From the NCBI RefSeq assembly GCF_003732665.1, contig NZ_MOBP01000017.1, positions 21,520 to 85,519 of the forward strand: DNA of 64,000 nucleotides, written 5' to 3'. This DNA comes from Pseudomonas frederiksbergensis. GTDB lineage: Bacteria; Pseudomonadota; Gammaproteobacteria; Pseudomonadales; Pseudomonadaceae. The first letter of the stretch is position 1, and the number at the start of each line of letters is the position of its first letter. The notes below the pieces were generated by a model. It made no database searches. It had not been told where the DNA came from and saw nothing but the letters and a program-made list of their open reading frames with translations. A program made the translations under genes and the position numbers. This document shows positions 42,069 to 50,066 of this stretch, piece after piece.

Positions 42069-44165
42069 CTAAAAACCACTCTCCCTTACGCCCAACGCCG
42101 CCATCCGGCGCCAGGCCGTTCCCAGCAATGATTCACTGCGACCTTGCACCACCACCACACCGCGCAACGGCTGGGTCGGGGTGGCGATGCTGTCCAGTGT
42201 AGTCAGGCGCACCGCGTACTGGGCCTGGACCGGCTCCGGCCGCTGACTCTGGTCACGGCGCACGGCAATCGGCCCGTGGTGGTCTGAAGTCAGCGCTTCC
42301 TGCTCGATGAACCCGGCGCCATTCGCGTCGATTTCACTCAGTTGCACGGCGACGGCCGGGTGCATCGGGTCTTCGGCGATAAATCGCCCCTGAGCCCCGG
42401 TCGTGACTCGCCACAACTCGGCCTCCGCCAGATAACCGCGCAATCGCGCGCCCTCCTCGACGACCCTGGCCAGCGCTTCCTTGGGCGACAACCAGCGTCC
42501 GGCATTCAATTGCGGCAACAGATCGCGCACCTTACCGGCCTGGGGTGCGCGGATCAGCAAGCGCTCACGCTGCGCGGCCAGACCGCGATACTCAGCCACG
42601 GCCTCGGCCAGACGCTGCTCGACGATCCCTGCATCGGCAGCAGTTTCACTGCGGCTGGCCTGACGGCGCATCTGCAATTGCTGGATCTGGATTTCCCGCC
42701 GGACGATAGCCTGACGCGAATCGAGGTCTGGCGACTCCAACTCAATCAACACCTCGCCCTGGGCCACCAACTGCCCATCGTGCACATTCACCTGCTTGAC
42801 CCGCGACGCCACCGGCGCATGCAAGGTGCTGACGCGTCCCGCCTCCAGCATCACCGGCAACTCCACCGCGCTGCGCCATGGCACCGCCAGCAGCAGAACA
42901 ATCGCCACCAGCCCGAGGGTACTGAGCAACACCCGAGGGGCGTGGGCCTGGTCGCGGCGGGTCCACCACTCACGCCATTCGCGCACGATGGGCAGGAAGA
43001 TGAACCACACCAGTTCCACCAGCATCAGGAAGATGCCCAACAGCTTGAAGAACAGGTGATACACCGCCAGGGCGATCCCGAAAAACAGCACCGCACGCCA
43101 TAGCCACGAGCCGTAGCCCCAGATCAGCAAGCGCCGTTGCATCGACGGCGACCAAGGCTCCGGTGCTGGCGCGCCGTAGCCGAACAGGGCTTCGCGCAAA
43201 CGCCAGCGGCACAGGGCAAAGGCTCGGCCCTGGAGGTTATCGACTTCCCAGAAATCGCTGAGCAAAAAGTAACCATCGAAGCGCATGAACGGGTTGAGGT
43301 TGATCACCAGCGTGGTGATCCACGTCGCACTGGCGAGCATGAACGCCGCCGTGCGCCCCGGACCGTCGGGCAGAAACGACCAGGCCAGCAAGGCGATGCT
43401 GGCCAGCAGCAATTCCGCCATCACCCCCCCGGCCCCGATCAGCAACCGGGCGCGCCGGTCATTGACCCGCCAGGCGTCGCTGACATCGGTGTAGAACATC
43501 GGCAGCATGACCATGAACGCCACGCCCATGCTCTGCACCCGACACCCGGCGCGCTTGGCCATAAAGGCATGGCCGAACTCATGACAGAGCTTGGCAAAGA
43601 ACAGCGCCACGCCAAACGCGAGGGCGCCGCCGAGGCTGAATAGATGCGGAAAGGTGGCGATAAAGCGCTGCCAGTCCCGGGACACCAGAAACACCCCGAG
43701 CATCAGGGTGGCCGGCAAGCCGAAGCGCAAGGCATTCGGGCCGAAGCGCGCCAGCCACGGCCAGGCGCGATTGAGAAACGCATCCGGGCGCCACAGCGGA
43801 ATGCGGAAAAACAGGTATTGGTGCAACAGGACCTGCCACAGCGTCTGGCGCTGGGCGGCGGCTTTCAGGCTGTAACTGGCGCGCTGTTGCGGGTCGAGGG
43901 CGGTGATCAGGTCATGGCCACGGAGGAAATTCAGCAGTTGCTCAAGCTCGGCGCCATCCAGCGGCAGGCCCGGCTCGCGGTTCGCCGCTTGTAACACCTT
44001 GTCGGGATCGCCCAGGGACCAGTGGCGCAGCAGGCGCATGGCCGCCGTGCCGAGTTTGAAATAACGACCGCGCACCGGGTCGGCCAGGGTCCAGCGCGGT
44101 GAGCCGTCGAGGGCCGGGGCCGCTGCTTGCAATTGCAGATCCGCCCGCAGGCTCGGCAGGCTCAT
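42069..44165 (-). CDS. PqqD-like / M50 site-2 protease / HlyD fusion protein
   Basis: 698 residues. Residues 20-95 resemble a PqqD-like winged helix (WTLADPVRGRYFKLGTAAMRLLRHW). A membrane zinc-protease domain follows: HEFGH near residue 195 and NLNPFMRFDGY near residue 290, the two metal motifs of M50, spread over several helices up to about 430. After residue 440 comes a HlyD-like adaptor: VSTLHAPVASRVKQVNVHDGQLVAQGEVLIELESPD, a coiled coil, and RLLIRAPQAGKVRDL. Such fusions are annotated as peptide zinc metalloproteases or secretion adaptors. It forms an operon with two further adaptor-type genes (44166 and 45482). Confidence 0.85.
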   Translation of the reverse strand: MSLPSLRADLQLQAAAPALDGSPRWTLADPVRGRYFKLGTAAMRLLRHWSLGDPDKVLQAANREPGLPLDGAELEQLLNFLRGHDLITALDPQQRASYSLKAAAQRQTLWQVLLHQYLFFRIPLWRPDAFLNRAWPWLARFGPNALRFGLPATLMLGVFLVSRDWQRFIATFPHLFSLGGALAFGVALFFAKLCHEFGHAFMAKRAGCRVQSMGVAFMVMLPMFYTDVSDAWRVNDRRARLLIGAGGVMAELLLASIALLAWSFLPDGPGRTAAFMLASATWITTLVINLNPFMRFDGYFLLSDFWEVDNLQGRAFALCRWRLREALFGYGAPAPEPWSPSMQRRLLIWGYGSWLWRAVLFFGIALAVYHLFFKLLGIFLMLVELVWFIFLPIVREWREWWTRRDQAHAPRVLLSTLGLVAIVLLLAVPWRSAVELPVMLEAGRVSTLHAPVASRVKQVNVHDGQLVAQGEVLIELESPDLDSRQAIVRREIQIQQLQMRRQASRSETAADAGIVEQRLAEAVAEYRGLAAQRERLLIRAPQAGKVRDLLPQLNAGRWLSPKEALARVVEEGARLRGYLAEAELWRVTTGAQGRFIAEDPMHPAVAVQLSEIDANGAGFIEQEALTSDHHGPIAVRRDQSQRPEPVQAQYAVRLTTLDSIATPTQPLRGVVVVQGRSESLLGTAWRRMAALGVRESGF

Positions 44166-45485
44166 CTACAGGCCCACGCTTTGCCGCAACCCGGCCAGCG
44201 GTCGACGTAACAGGTACAACGCCAATGGCGCACGATCACCGAAGATTTTTGCGGTGCCGCGTAAACCGATTCGTGGCGGCGCGGCGTCGAAGTTGGCGTC
44301 CAGTCGATACGCCAGTTGTCCGCCAGCGGTGGGTTGCGCTTCGTAGGCCGAGCGTTCGAGTTTGGCCAGGTGCCGCTGCAAGGGATCGCTGTCGAGAAAC
44401 AGCGAAACCTCGGCTCCCGGCTCCAGGGCAATCGCATCGCCCACCGCCAGTTCGATACGCAACTCGGCCTGGTTCGGGTCGGCGATTTCCATCAGCCGCT
44501 CGCCGGTCTGCACCGGTTTACCGGTCCAGCGCTCGGCGTCGGCAAACACGGCGATGCCGTCACGCTCGGCGCGCACTTCGCTGCGTTTTAGCAGTTCGCG
44601 GGCGTAATCCCGTTCGGCGCGTTTCTGTTCGACCCGGGCCGCCAGCAGATCGATTTTCGAGCTGGATTCGGCGTCGGCGAAGGAGCGCTGGGAGTTGGCC
44701 TTGAGTTCGGCTTCGGCCACGCCCAAGGCCCGTTCGGACACGTCGGCCTGGGCCTTGAGCGTAGTGTTTTCGAAGCGCAGTAGTACGTCGCCGGTTTTCA
44801 CCGTCTGGTTGGGTTTGACCAGGAATTGCGAAATCACCCCGTCCAGCGGGGCGGCGACCACGCGGCCACCCAACGGCACCACTTCAGCGGGGGCCAGCAC
44901 CGATTGGCGCACCGGGATGAAAAGGGCGAGCAGCGCCAGCGCGACCAGCGCCACCTGGCGTTTACGGGTCCAGCGCAGTCGCCACGGTTTGCGCGGTTGC
45001 AGCGCCAGCCAGGCGTGGCTATAGGTGTCGCCCAATTGCGAGAGCAAAACCTGTTCGGAAGGATTCCAGGGCGTGTCCCGGGCCAGCCACAAACCGCCAA
45101 AGACTTCGCCTTGATGGTCCACCAGCGGCAACCAGAATACCTGGGCGGTGGAGAGGCTTTGCCAGTCCGCCTGAATCGAGGCGCTGAGGCCATCGTGGGG
45201 GATCACCCGCGCCTGTTTCAGCACACCGAGCTTGAACAGCTGCGCCACCGCTTGCTCGACAAACGCCACGAACGGCGCGTTCGGATCAACCGCGCTGACG
45301 CCGGTCACGGCCTGGACCTTGCCGGCAATCAACAACGCCGCATGACGAAAACCGAACAATGCCTGGCCGTCATTGACCAGGCTGTAGGCCAATTGCGCAG
45401 AGGTGCGCGCCGCACGAGTCAGGCGTTCGAGATCGAGAAACCGGGCGAATACCTGCTCGGCACCGCCGCTGATCGGGGCGTTCAC
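44166..45485 (-). CDS. HlyD-type adaptor with an N-terminal GAF-like domain
   Basis: 439 residues. The first 175 are soluble and look GAF-like (LTRAARTSAQLAYSLVNDGQALFGFRHAALLIAG; FWLPLVDHQGEVFGGLWLARDTPW). One membrane helix follows (RQVALVALALLALFIPV). The adaptor part is VVAAPLDGVISQFLVKPNQTVKTGDVLLRFENTTLKAQADVSERAL, with coiled coil and barrel. A cytoplasmic sensor joined to a periplasmic adaptor is unusual. It abuts the M50 fusion gene (1 bp gap) and overlaps the next adaptor gene by 4 nt. Confidence 0.82.
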   Translation of the reverse strand: MNAPISGGAEQVFARFLDLERLTRAARTSAQLAYSLVNDGQALFGFRHAALLIAGKVQAVTGVSAVDPNAPFVAFVEQAVAQLFKLGVLKQARVIPHDGLSASIQADWQSLSTAQVFWLPLVDHQGEVFGGLWLARDTPWNPSEQVLLSQLGDTYSHAWLALQPRKPWRLRWTRKRQVALVALALLALFIPVRQSVLAPAEVVPLGGRVVAAPLDGVISQFLVKPNQTVKTGDVLLRFENTTLKAQADVSERALGVAEAELKANSQRSFADAESSSKIDLLAARVEQKRAERDYARELLKRSEVRAERDGIAVFADAERWTGKPVQTGERLMEIADPNQAELRIELAVGDAIALEPGAEVSLFLDSDPLQRHLAKLERSAYEAQPTAGGQLAYRLDANFDAAPPRIGLRGTAKIFGDRAPLALYLLRRPLAGLRQSVGL

Positions 45486-46264
45486 TTGAGCTCCGCGAAG
45501 CGCGCCGTTCCACTCATGCCGGCCAACAGGCCCGTGGCGTTTGGCAGCGTCGCCACCAGCAGCAACGTCTGGCTGCCTTCATCGATCCGCGCCCCCAGGC
45601 GCTTGACCGTGGCATCCAGTGGCTGACCGGTTTCATCGGGCACAAAACTGAAAGTCTGGCCGGGCTTGAGCTTGCCCATCCAGCGCGAAGGAATCAGCAA
45701 ATGGATTTCCAGGGTGCGGTTATCGACGACATCCAGCAACGGCGCGCCAGCCGCCACGCTTTCATAACGCTGGACCTTGCGCTCGACGACCTGGCCGTCA
45801 AACGGTGCGAGCACGCTGCAGCGTTTCACCTGCACCTGATAAACCTGGGATTGCGCCTGAGTCTCGCTGACCTTGGCCTCGGCCCGCGCCACTTCGAAAC
45901 GCCCGACGGAATTCAACGCCGCCAATTGCTTGTTGTGGGCCAATTCTTCACTGGCGCCACGGCTGGCGGCCTGCGCGGCATTGAGCTGGGCCTGAAAACC
46001 CGAGCAATCGAACTTCGCCAGGGTATCGCCCTTCTTGAACGACTCGCCCTCGCTGAACGGCAACTCGACAATCCGCCCCGGCAACTCACTGGCGAGCACC
46101 GCTTGATCCCGAGCCCGCAGCACACCACGAGCCTCACTGCTGGCCAGGGCGGCGCCGCCGGTAGCGTTGTTGTCCAGCAACGGATCGTCTGGCGCAGGGG
46201 TTTGCGCTTGTACTGCGCACGTTACAAAGGTCAATCCGATAACCCAACTTCCAAAACGCGGCAT
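45482..46264 (-). CDS. Periplasmic adaptor (RND/HlyD-type)
   Basis: 260 residues with a cleavable signal (WVIGLTFVTCAVQAQ); GGGAG lies 9 nt before the ATG. Lipoyl halves ARDQAVLASELPGRIVELPFSEGESFKKGDTLAKFDCSGFQAQLNAAQAA and RCSVLAPFDGQVVERKVQRYESVAAGAPLLDVVD enclose a short hairpin. A beta-barrel part ends at the C-terminus. It is the first gene of the operon with the GAF-HlyD and M50-HlyD proteins. Three adaptor-type proteins in a row, with no pump gene beside them, is a notable combination. Confidence 0.85.
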   Translation of the reverse strand: MPRFGSWVIGLTFVTCAVQAQTPAPDDPLLDNNATGGAALASSEARGVLRARDQAVLASELPGRIVELPFSEGESFKKGDTLAKFDCSGFQAQLNAAQAASRGASEELAHNKQLAALNSVGRFEVARAEAKVSETQAQSQVYQVQVKRCSVLAPFDGQVVERKVQRYESVAAGAPLLDVVDNRTLEIHLLIPSRWMGKLKPGQTFSFVPDETGQPLDATVKRLGARIDEGSQTLLLVATLPNATGLLAGMSGTARFAELK

Positions 46265-46625
46265 AACCGTGACTCCCTGACGGATGACCGGAGTCTACGA
46301 CAGCGGGGGGTTGCGTCAAGCGAATAGCCATCATTGGATGGAAATGTGTTGTTTCAAAAAGGACAAAATTTTCAGAGCGCTTGTTTGCTCTCTCACTTAA
46401 TGAGAGCGGGTACAAAATCCCACACGAAATTGAGAACTCGCCTTCAGTCGAAACTGAAGCGAGCGATGGACGTTTTTGCCTCTATACACCCTCCCCTCAC
46501 CGCCGCTTGTCTGTCGCAACAATCACTAACAGATGAGGCCATTAGTGACTTGACCAACAACCCGGCGCCTGTCCAAAACTGGGTTGCCGGTGCTGGAAAG
46601 AATCCAGTCGAGTAGAGCCCTGATC
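46265..46625. other. Intergenic region without a convincing gene
   Basis: About 360 bases between divergent operons, lower in GC than its surroundings. A 93-codon open frame (46334-46615) has no ribosome binding site and no familiar residues. Short inverted repeats such as CACTAA/TTAGTG near 46525-46550 are present. The left end must hold the promoter of the adaptor operon; no clear box was picked out. Confidence 0.5.
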
Positions 46626-46664
46626 CGTCAACGGTTGACGTGCATGACACATGCAATTTAGGAT
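46626..46664 (+). promoter_or_regulatory. Probable promoter of the NYN gene with two palindromic operators
   Basis: The perfect palindrome CGTCAAC-G-GTTGACG (46626-46640) overlaps a -35 element TTGACG (46635-46640). A second one, TGCATG-ACA-CATGCA (46641-46655), fills the spacer, and TAGGAT (46659-46664) is a plausible -10 at 18-bp spacing. Two abutting 15-bp palindromes on a sigma-70-like promoter indicate tight repression by one or two dimeric regulators; which ones is unknown. Confidence 0.55.
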
Positions 46665-46669
46665 TTGCG

Positions 46670-46745
46670 CACTACTCAACCCCGTACGCAGAGATTCAGT
46701 TCTCTGGCAGTTGGGGTGAAAAAACCGGCTTCGGCCGGTTTTTTC
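46670..46745 (+). ncRNA. Short leader RNA ending in an intrinsic terminator (attenuator or small RNA)
   Basis: From the predicted promoter, about 75 nt could be transcribed: an outer ACCCC/GGGGT pairing, an inner hairpin CAGAGA/TCTCTG (46689-46706), and then a perfect terminator AAAACCGGC-TTCG-GCCGGTTTT (46721-46742). The NYN gene begins only 20 bp after it. Either a free-standing small RNA is made, or read-through into the NYN gene is controlled at this point. Confidence 0.5.
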
Positions 46746-46764
46746 GTTTCTGAGGGTTGGATTT

Positions 46765-47454
46765 GTGCGCACTGCGTTCTTCGTTGATGGCTACAACGTG
46801 TTCTACGGGTTGCTGGCTGATACCCCTTACAAATGGCTAAACCTGCCGCAGTTGTTGGCCTATATCGCTCACATTGAAAACCCTCAAAGCTCTGTCGCCT
46901 CAATCGACTACTTCACTGCGTCGGTTAAACCGGAACTGGCTACTCGTGGCATCGCATCCAAGGAGGCTCAAGATACTTACGTCCGGGCCCTGAGGGCTCA
47001 CAATGTTGACGTTCACTATGGTCGCCACCAACTCGAACCGGCGCGCGCGCCCCGTTTCATCAACAAGAAAATCGGTGCCTCGCGTCGGGACACAACGCCT
47101 ATCTGGAAGCTGGAAGAAAAGGAAACTGACGTCCATATCGCGATAAGCATGTACCGCACCGCGGCCAAACAAACCAAGGTCACCGCAGCTGAAAGCATCC
47201 AGCAACTCGTTCTGGTATCCGGGGATACAGATATGGCTCCCGCACTGAAAGCTATCCGAGAAGACTTTCCCCACATAACCATAGGTATCGTTCTTCCATA
47301 TAGGACAGGGCTCAAACGAATTCCGCCCGGTTCTTTGAAGGATCATTCGCACTGGATGCGACGCGCCATCTCCGCAGAGGAGCTGCAATCACACCAGTTT
47401 CCAGACAAGGTCCCTACCCGCAAGACGCCAGCCATCAAACCGGATTATTGGTAG
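46765..47454 (+). CDS. NYN-domain (PIN-like) ribonuclease family protein
   Basis: 229 residues from GTG 46765, with GAGG upstream. NYN signature residues: RTAFFVDGYNVFYGLL (Asp8, Asn11), KETDVHIAISMYR (acidic, about residue 118), and VLVSGDTDMAPALKAIRE (Asp pair near 155). These form the acidic metal site of the PIN/FLAP-like nuclease fold. Such proteins probably cut RNA; the target is unknown. GC is lower than in the neighbouring efflux genes. The end overlaps the convergent OMF gene by 20 bp. The promoter region is unusually elaborate. Confidence 0.88.
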   Translation: MRTAFFVDGYNVFYGLLADTPYKWLNLPQLLAYIAHIENPQSSVASIDYFTASVKPELATRGIASKEAQDTYVRALRAHNVDVHYGRHQLEPARAPRFINKKIGASRRDTTPIWKLEEKETDVHIAISMYRTAAKQTKVTAAESIQQLVLVSGDTDMAPALKAIREDFPHITIGIVLPYRTGLKRIPPGSLKDHSHWMRRAISAEELQSHQFPDKVPTRKTPAIKPDYW

Positions 47455-48982
47455 CGACTTTCGCCAGCGGATAAACCGACTCCCATCCCCCACCCAACGC
47501 CTTGTACAACCCGACCATAGCCAACGACACGCCCGTCGAACTCTCAACCCATTGCTGCTGGGTCGCCAACAACTCGCCTTGCACGGTCAGTACGTTGACG
47601 AAATCCACCACGCCTTCGACGTATTGCTGTTGCGCGGTGCGCAGGGCGATCTGGTTTTGGCGCACGGCTTCGGCGAGGCTGTCGCGGCGTAGTTGGCTGG
47701 CGTTGTAGGCGGTCAACTGGTCGTCGATTTCATGCCAGGCGCGCAGCACGGTTTGTTGATAGGCGATGGCTGCCTCCTGTTGTTGGGCTTCGCGCAGGTT
47801 GAGCATGCCGCGCAGGCGACCGCCGTCGAACAGCGGCAGGCTGAATTGCGGGCCGATGCCGAACGAGCGCGAGCCCCAGGAGCCGAAATCGCTGAGTTGC
47901 ATGGCCTGGGAACCGATGTTGCCCGACAGGGTAATGCGCGGATAGAAATCGCCCTTGGCCACGCCAATGCTTGCCGTTGCGGCATGCAAACGGGCTTCGG
48001 CCTGGCGGATGTCCGGGCGGCGTTCGGCCAGTTGCGACGGCAGGCCGATGGCGACCTGGCGCGGGGTCTGCGGCACCGGGGCGTCTGTGGATAACTCGGC
48101 GTGCAAGGCTTGGGGTGGTTCGCCCATCAGCAAACTCAGGGCGTTGATCAGTTGTGACTGACGCTGCTCCAGCGCTGGCAGGCGCGATTCGATGGCCGCC
48201 ACTTGCGCGGCGGCTTCGGCGACGTCCAGGTCGGTGGCAACGCCGTCGGCCAGGCGCAGTTGCGAGAGCTTCAGACTGTGCCGGGCAACGTCGAGGTTCT
48301 GCTCAGTCACTGCGCGGGTGTTCTGCACGCCGCGCAACTGGATGTAGTCCTGGGCGGTTTCGGCCAATACCGATAGCAGTACGCCGCGACGGTCGTTTTC
48401 CGCGACTTCGAGGGTCGCATCGGCGGCTTCGGTTTCCCGGCGCACGCGGCCCCAGAAATCCAGTTCCCAGGACGCGGAGAAACCGGCGTCCCAGAGGTTG
48501 AACGCCGAGTCGCCGTTTTTGCCGGACGGGTCGCTCAGGCCCGCGCCGCTGTTGCGTTCACGTCCGTAGCTGCCGGTGGCGGCGGTCGTCGGGTAGCGAT
48601 CAGCGGTGACGACCTGGCGTGCGGCGCGGCTTTGCTGCAAGCGGCTGCTGGCGAGTTTCAGGTCGAGGTTATCGGTCAGGGCGCGCTGGCTCAGGGCCGC
48701 AAGTTTCGGGTCGTGGAAAATCTCCCACCAGCGTTCGTCCATGGTTTGCGAGACGGCTTGGCTTTCGGCAGGTTTGGCGGGTTTTGACCATTCGGCGATT
48801 TGTTGTGGTTCGGGTTTGTGGAAGTCGGGGCCGACGGTGCAGGCGGAGAGGCTCAAGACCAGCAAGGTGAGTTGAGGCAACCGACCTCTTCGCGAGCAAG
48901 CCCGCTCCCACATTGAAACGCATTCCCCTGTGGGAGCGGGCTTGCTCGCGAAAGCGTCAGACAGACCTATAAAGAGGTTCAT
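47435..48982 (-). CDS. NodT-family outer-membrane efflux lipoprotein, N-terminus altered by a REP insertion
   Basis: 515 residues in the longest frame. The start MNLFIGLS is normal, but residues 9-33 are the translation of a REP pair (DAFASKPAPT, WERACSRRG), after which the signal sequence RLPQLTLLVLSLSAC resumes and the mature protein begins CTVGPDFHKPEPQQ. An internal ATG at 48913 (MWERACSRRG) would give a signal peptide with a basic start of REP origin. Coiled-coil regions and RRPDIRQAEARLHAATA are typical of OMFs. It is third in an EmrA-EmrB-OMF operon, overlapping the adaptor gene by 4 nt. Confidence 0.88.
   Translation of the reverse strand: MNLFIGLSDAFASKPAPTGECVSMWERACSRRGRLPQLTLLVLSLSACTVGPDFHKPEPQQIAEWSKPAKPAESQAVSQTMDERWWEIFHDPKLAALSQRALTDNLDLKLASSRLQQSRAARQVVTADRYPTTAATGSYGRERNSGAGLSDPSGKNGDSAFNLWDAGFSASWELDFWGRVRRETEAADATLEVAENDRRGVLLSVLAETAQDYIQLRGVQNTRAVTEQNLDVARHSLKLSQLRLADGVATDLDVAEAAAQVAAIESRLPALEQRQSQLINALSLLMGEPPQALHAELSTDAPVPQTPRQVAIGLPSQLAERRPDIRQAEARLHAATASIGVAKGDFYPRITLSGNIGSQAMQLSDFGSWGSRSFGIGPQFSLPLFDGGRLRGMLNLREAQQQEAAIAYQQTVLRAWHEIDDQLTAYNASQLRRDSLAEAVRQNQIALRTAQQQYVEGVVDFVNVLTVQGELLATQQQWVESSTGVSLAMVGLYKALGGGWESVYPLAKVATNNPV
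48886..48957. repeat. REP pair inserted inside the signal-peptide region of the OMF gene
   Basis: CTCTTCGCGAGCAAGCCCGC and its inverted partner with a short spacer. The insertion keeps the reading frame open through both arms. Confidence 0.9.
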
Positions 48983-50040
48983 TTCTGCGCAACCTCACGC
49001 AATTCGGCGGCCGTATCAATCTTCGCCTCAACCGACATCCCCACCCGCAACCGCTGCGCCAACGGCTGCCCCGCATCCAGCACAATCTTCACCGGAATCC
49101 GCTGCACCACCTTGGTGAAGTTACCCGTGGCGTTGTCGGGTTTGACCGAGGCAAACGTCACTCCAGTAGCCGGCGCGATGCTTTCGACGCGACCGCTCAA
49201 CATTTCACCGCCAAGGCTGTCGACGCGAACCTGCACGTCCTGCCCTGGCTGCACGTTCGTCAGTTGTGTCTCCTGGAAATTGGCGACGACATACGCCTGC
49301 GCCAACGGCACCACGGCGAGCATCTTGCTGCCGGGCGTGACGTAGGCGCCCACCCGCACGGCCCGCTCACCGATCATGCCATCCTGGGGCGCGACGATGC
49401 GCGTGTAGGACAGCTCGTAACTGGCGATTTCCAGCGCCGCTTGCGAGCGTTTCAGCCCACCTTCGGCGGCATCGCGCTGGGCGGTGAGGATGTCCACTTG
49501 CTTGCGTTCTGCCGCCAACACCGCTGTGGCATTGGCCAGCCGAGCGGTCGCCTGATCGATGCGGGTGCGCGCCTGTTGCGCGTTCTGCACCGTCCCGGCA
49601 CCGACGCCAGCAAGGTGGTCGTAGCGATTCAATTCATGCTCGGCGAAGGCCATTTCCGCCTTGGCCGAGACCACCGTGGCTTGGGCCTGGGCGATCACCG
49701 ACGTCTGGCGCTCAAGGGTAGCCCGAGCATTTTGCAGTTGCGCCCGAGCGACCAGGGTTTCGGCATCGGCAGCCTGGGCAGCGGCGCGCAGGTCGCGGTC
49801 ATCGATCAACGCCAGTAACTGCCCGGCCTTGACCTGCTGGTTGTCTTCCACCAACACCTCTTTGATAAACCCGGCGACTCGCGGTACGACCAGGGTGAAG
49901 TCCGCCGAAACAAAGGCGTCGTTGGTGGTCTGCTGCGTGCGTTTGCCGAACAGTCCCGGCGCGATCAGGTAAATCAGCACGCCGACCGCGATGGCTGCGG
50001 CCACACCGACCGCCACTTTTTGCTTGGTAAAAGTCGTCAT
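48979..50040 (-). CDS. EmrA/HlyD-type membrane fusion protein
   Basis: 353 residues from ATG 50040; the frame to 50151 would overlap the MFS gene and lacks a hydrophobic start. One helix (VAVGVAAAIAVGVLIYLIAPGLFG), then NDAFVSADFTLVVPRVAGFIKEVLVEDNQQVKAGQLLALID, a long coiled coil, YTRIVAPQDGMIGERAVRVGAYVTPG, and a barrel domain. It links the MFS pump at 50067 to the outer-membrane factor at 47435. The small gap of 26 bp to the MFS stop and the 4-nt overlap with the OMF gene define a three-gene operon. Confidence 0.93.
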   Translation of the reverse strand: MTTFTKQKVAVGVAAAIAVGVLIYLIAPGLFGKRTQQTTNDAFVSADFTLVVPRVAGFIKEVLVEDNQQVKAGQLLALIDDRDLRAAAQAADAETLVARAQLQNARATLERQTSVIAQAQATVVSAKAEMAFAEHELNRYDHLAGVGAGTVQNAQQARTRIDQATARLANATAVLAAERKQVDILTAQRDAAEGGLKRSQAALEIASYELSYTRIVAPQDGMIGERAVRVGAYVTPGSKMLAVVPLAQAYVVANFQETQLTNVQPGQDVQVRVDSLGGEMLSGRVESIAPATGVTFASVKPDNATGNFTKVVQRIPVKIVLDAGQPLAQRLRVGMSVEAKIDTAAELREVAQK

Positions 50041-50066
50041 AAAAACCTTCAGTTTCAGTGATGCGT

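Noticed and set aside
46334..46615. A 93-codon frame upstream of the NYN gene
   Set aside because: No ribosome binding site, no familiar composition, and the 3' part lies just before the promoter palindromes.
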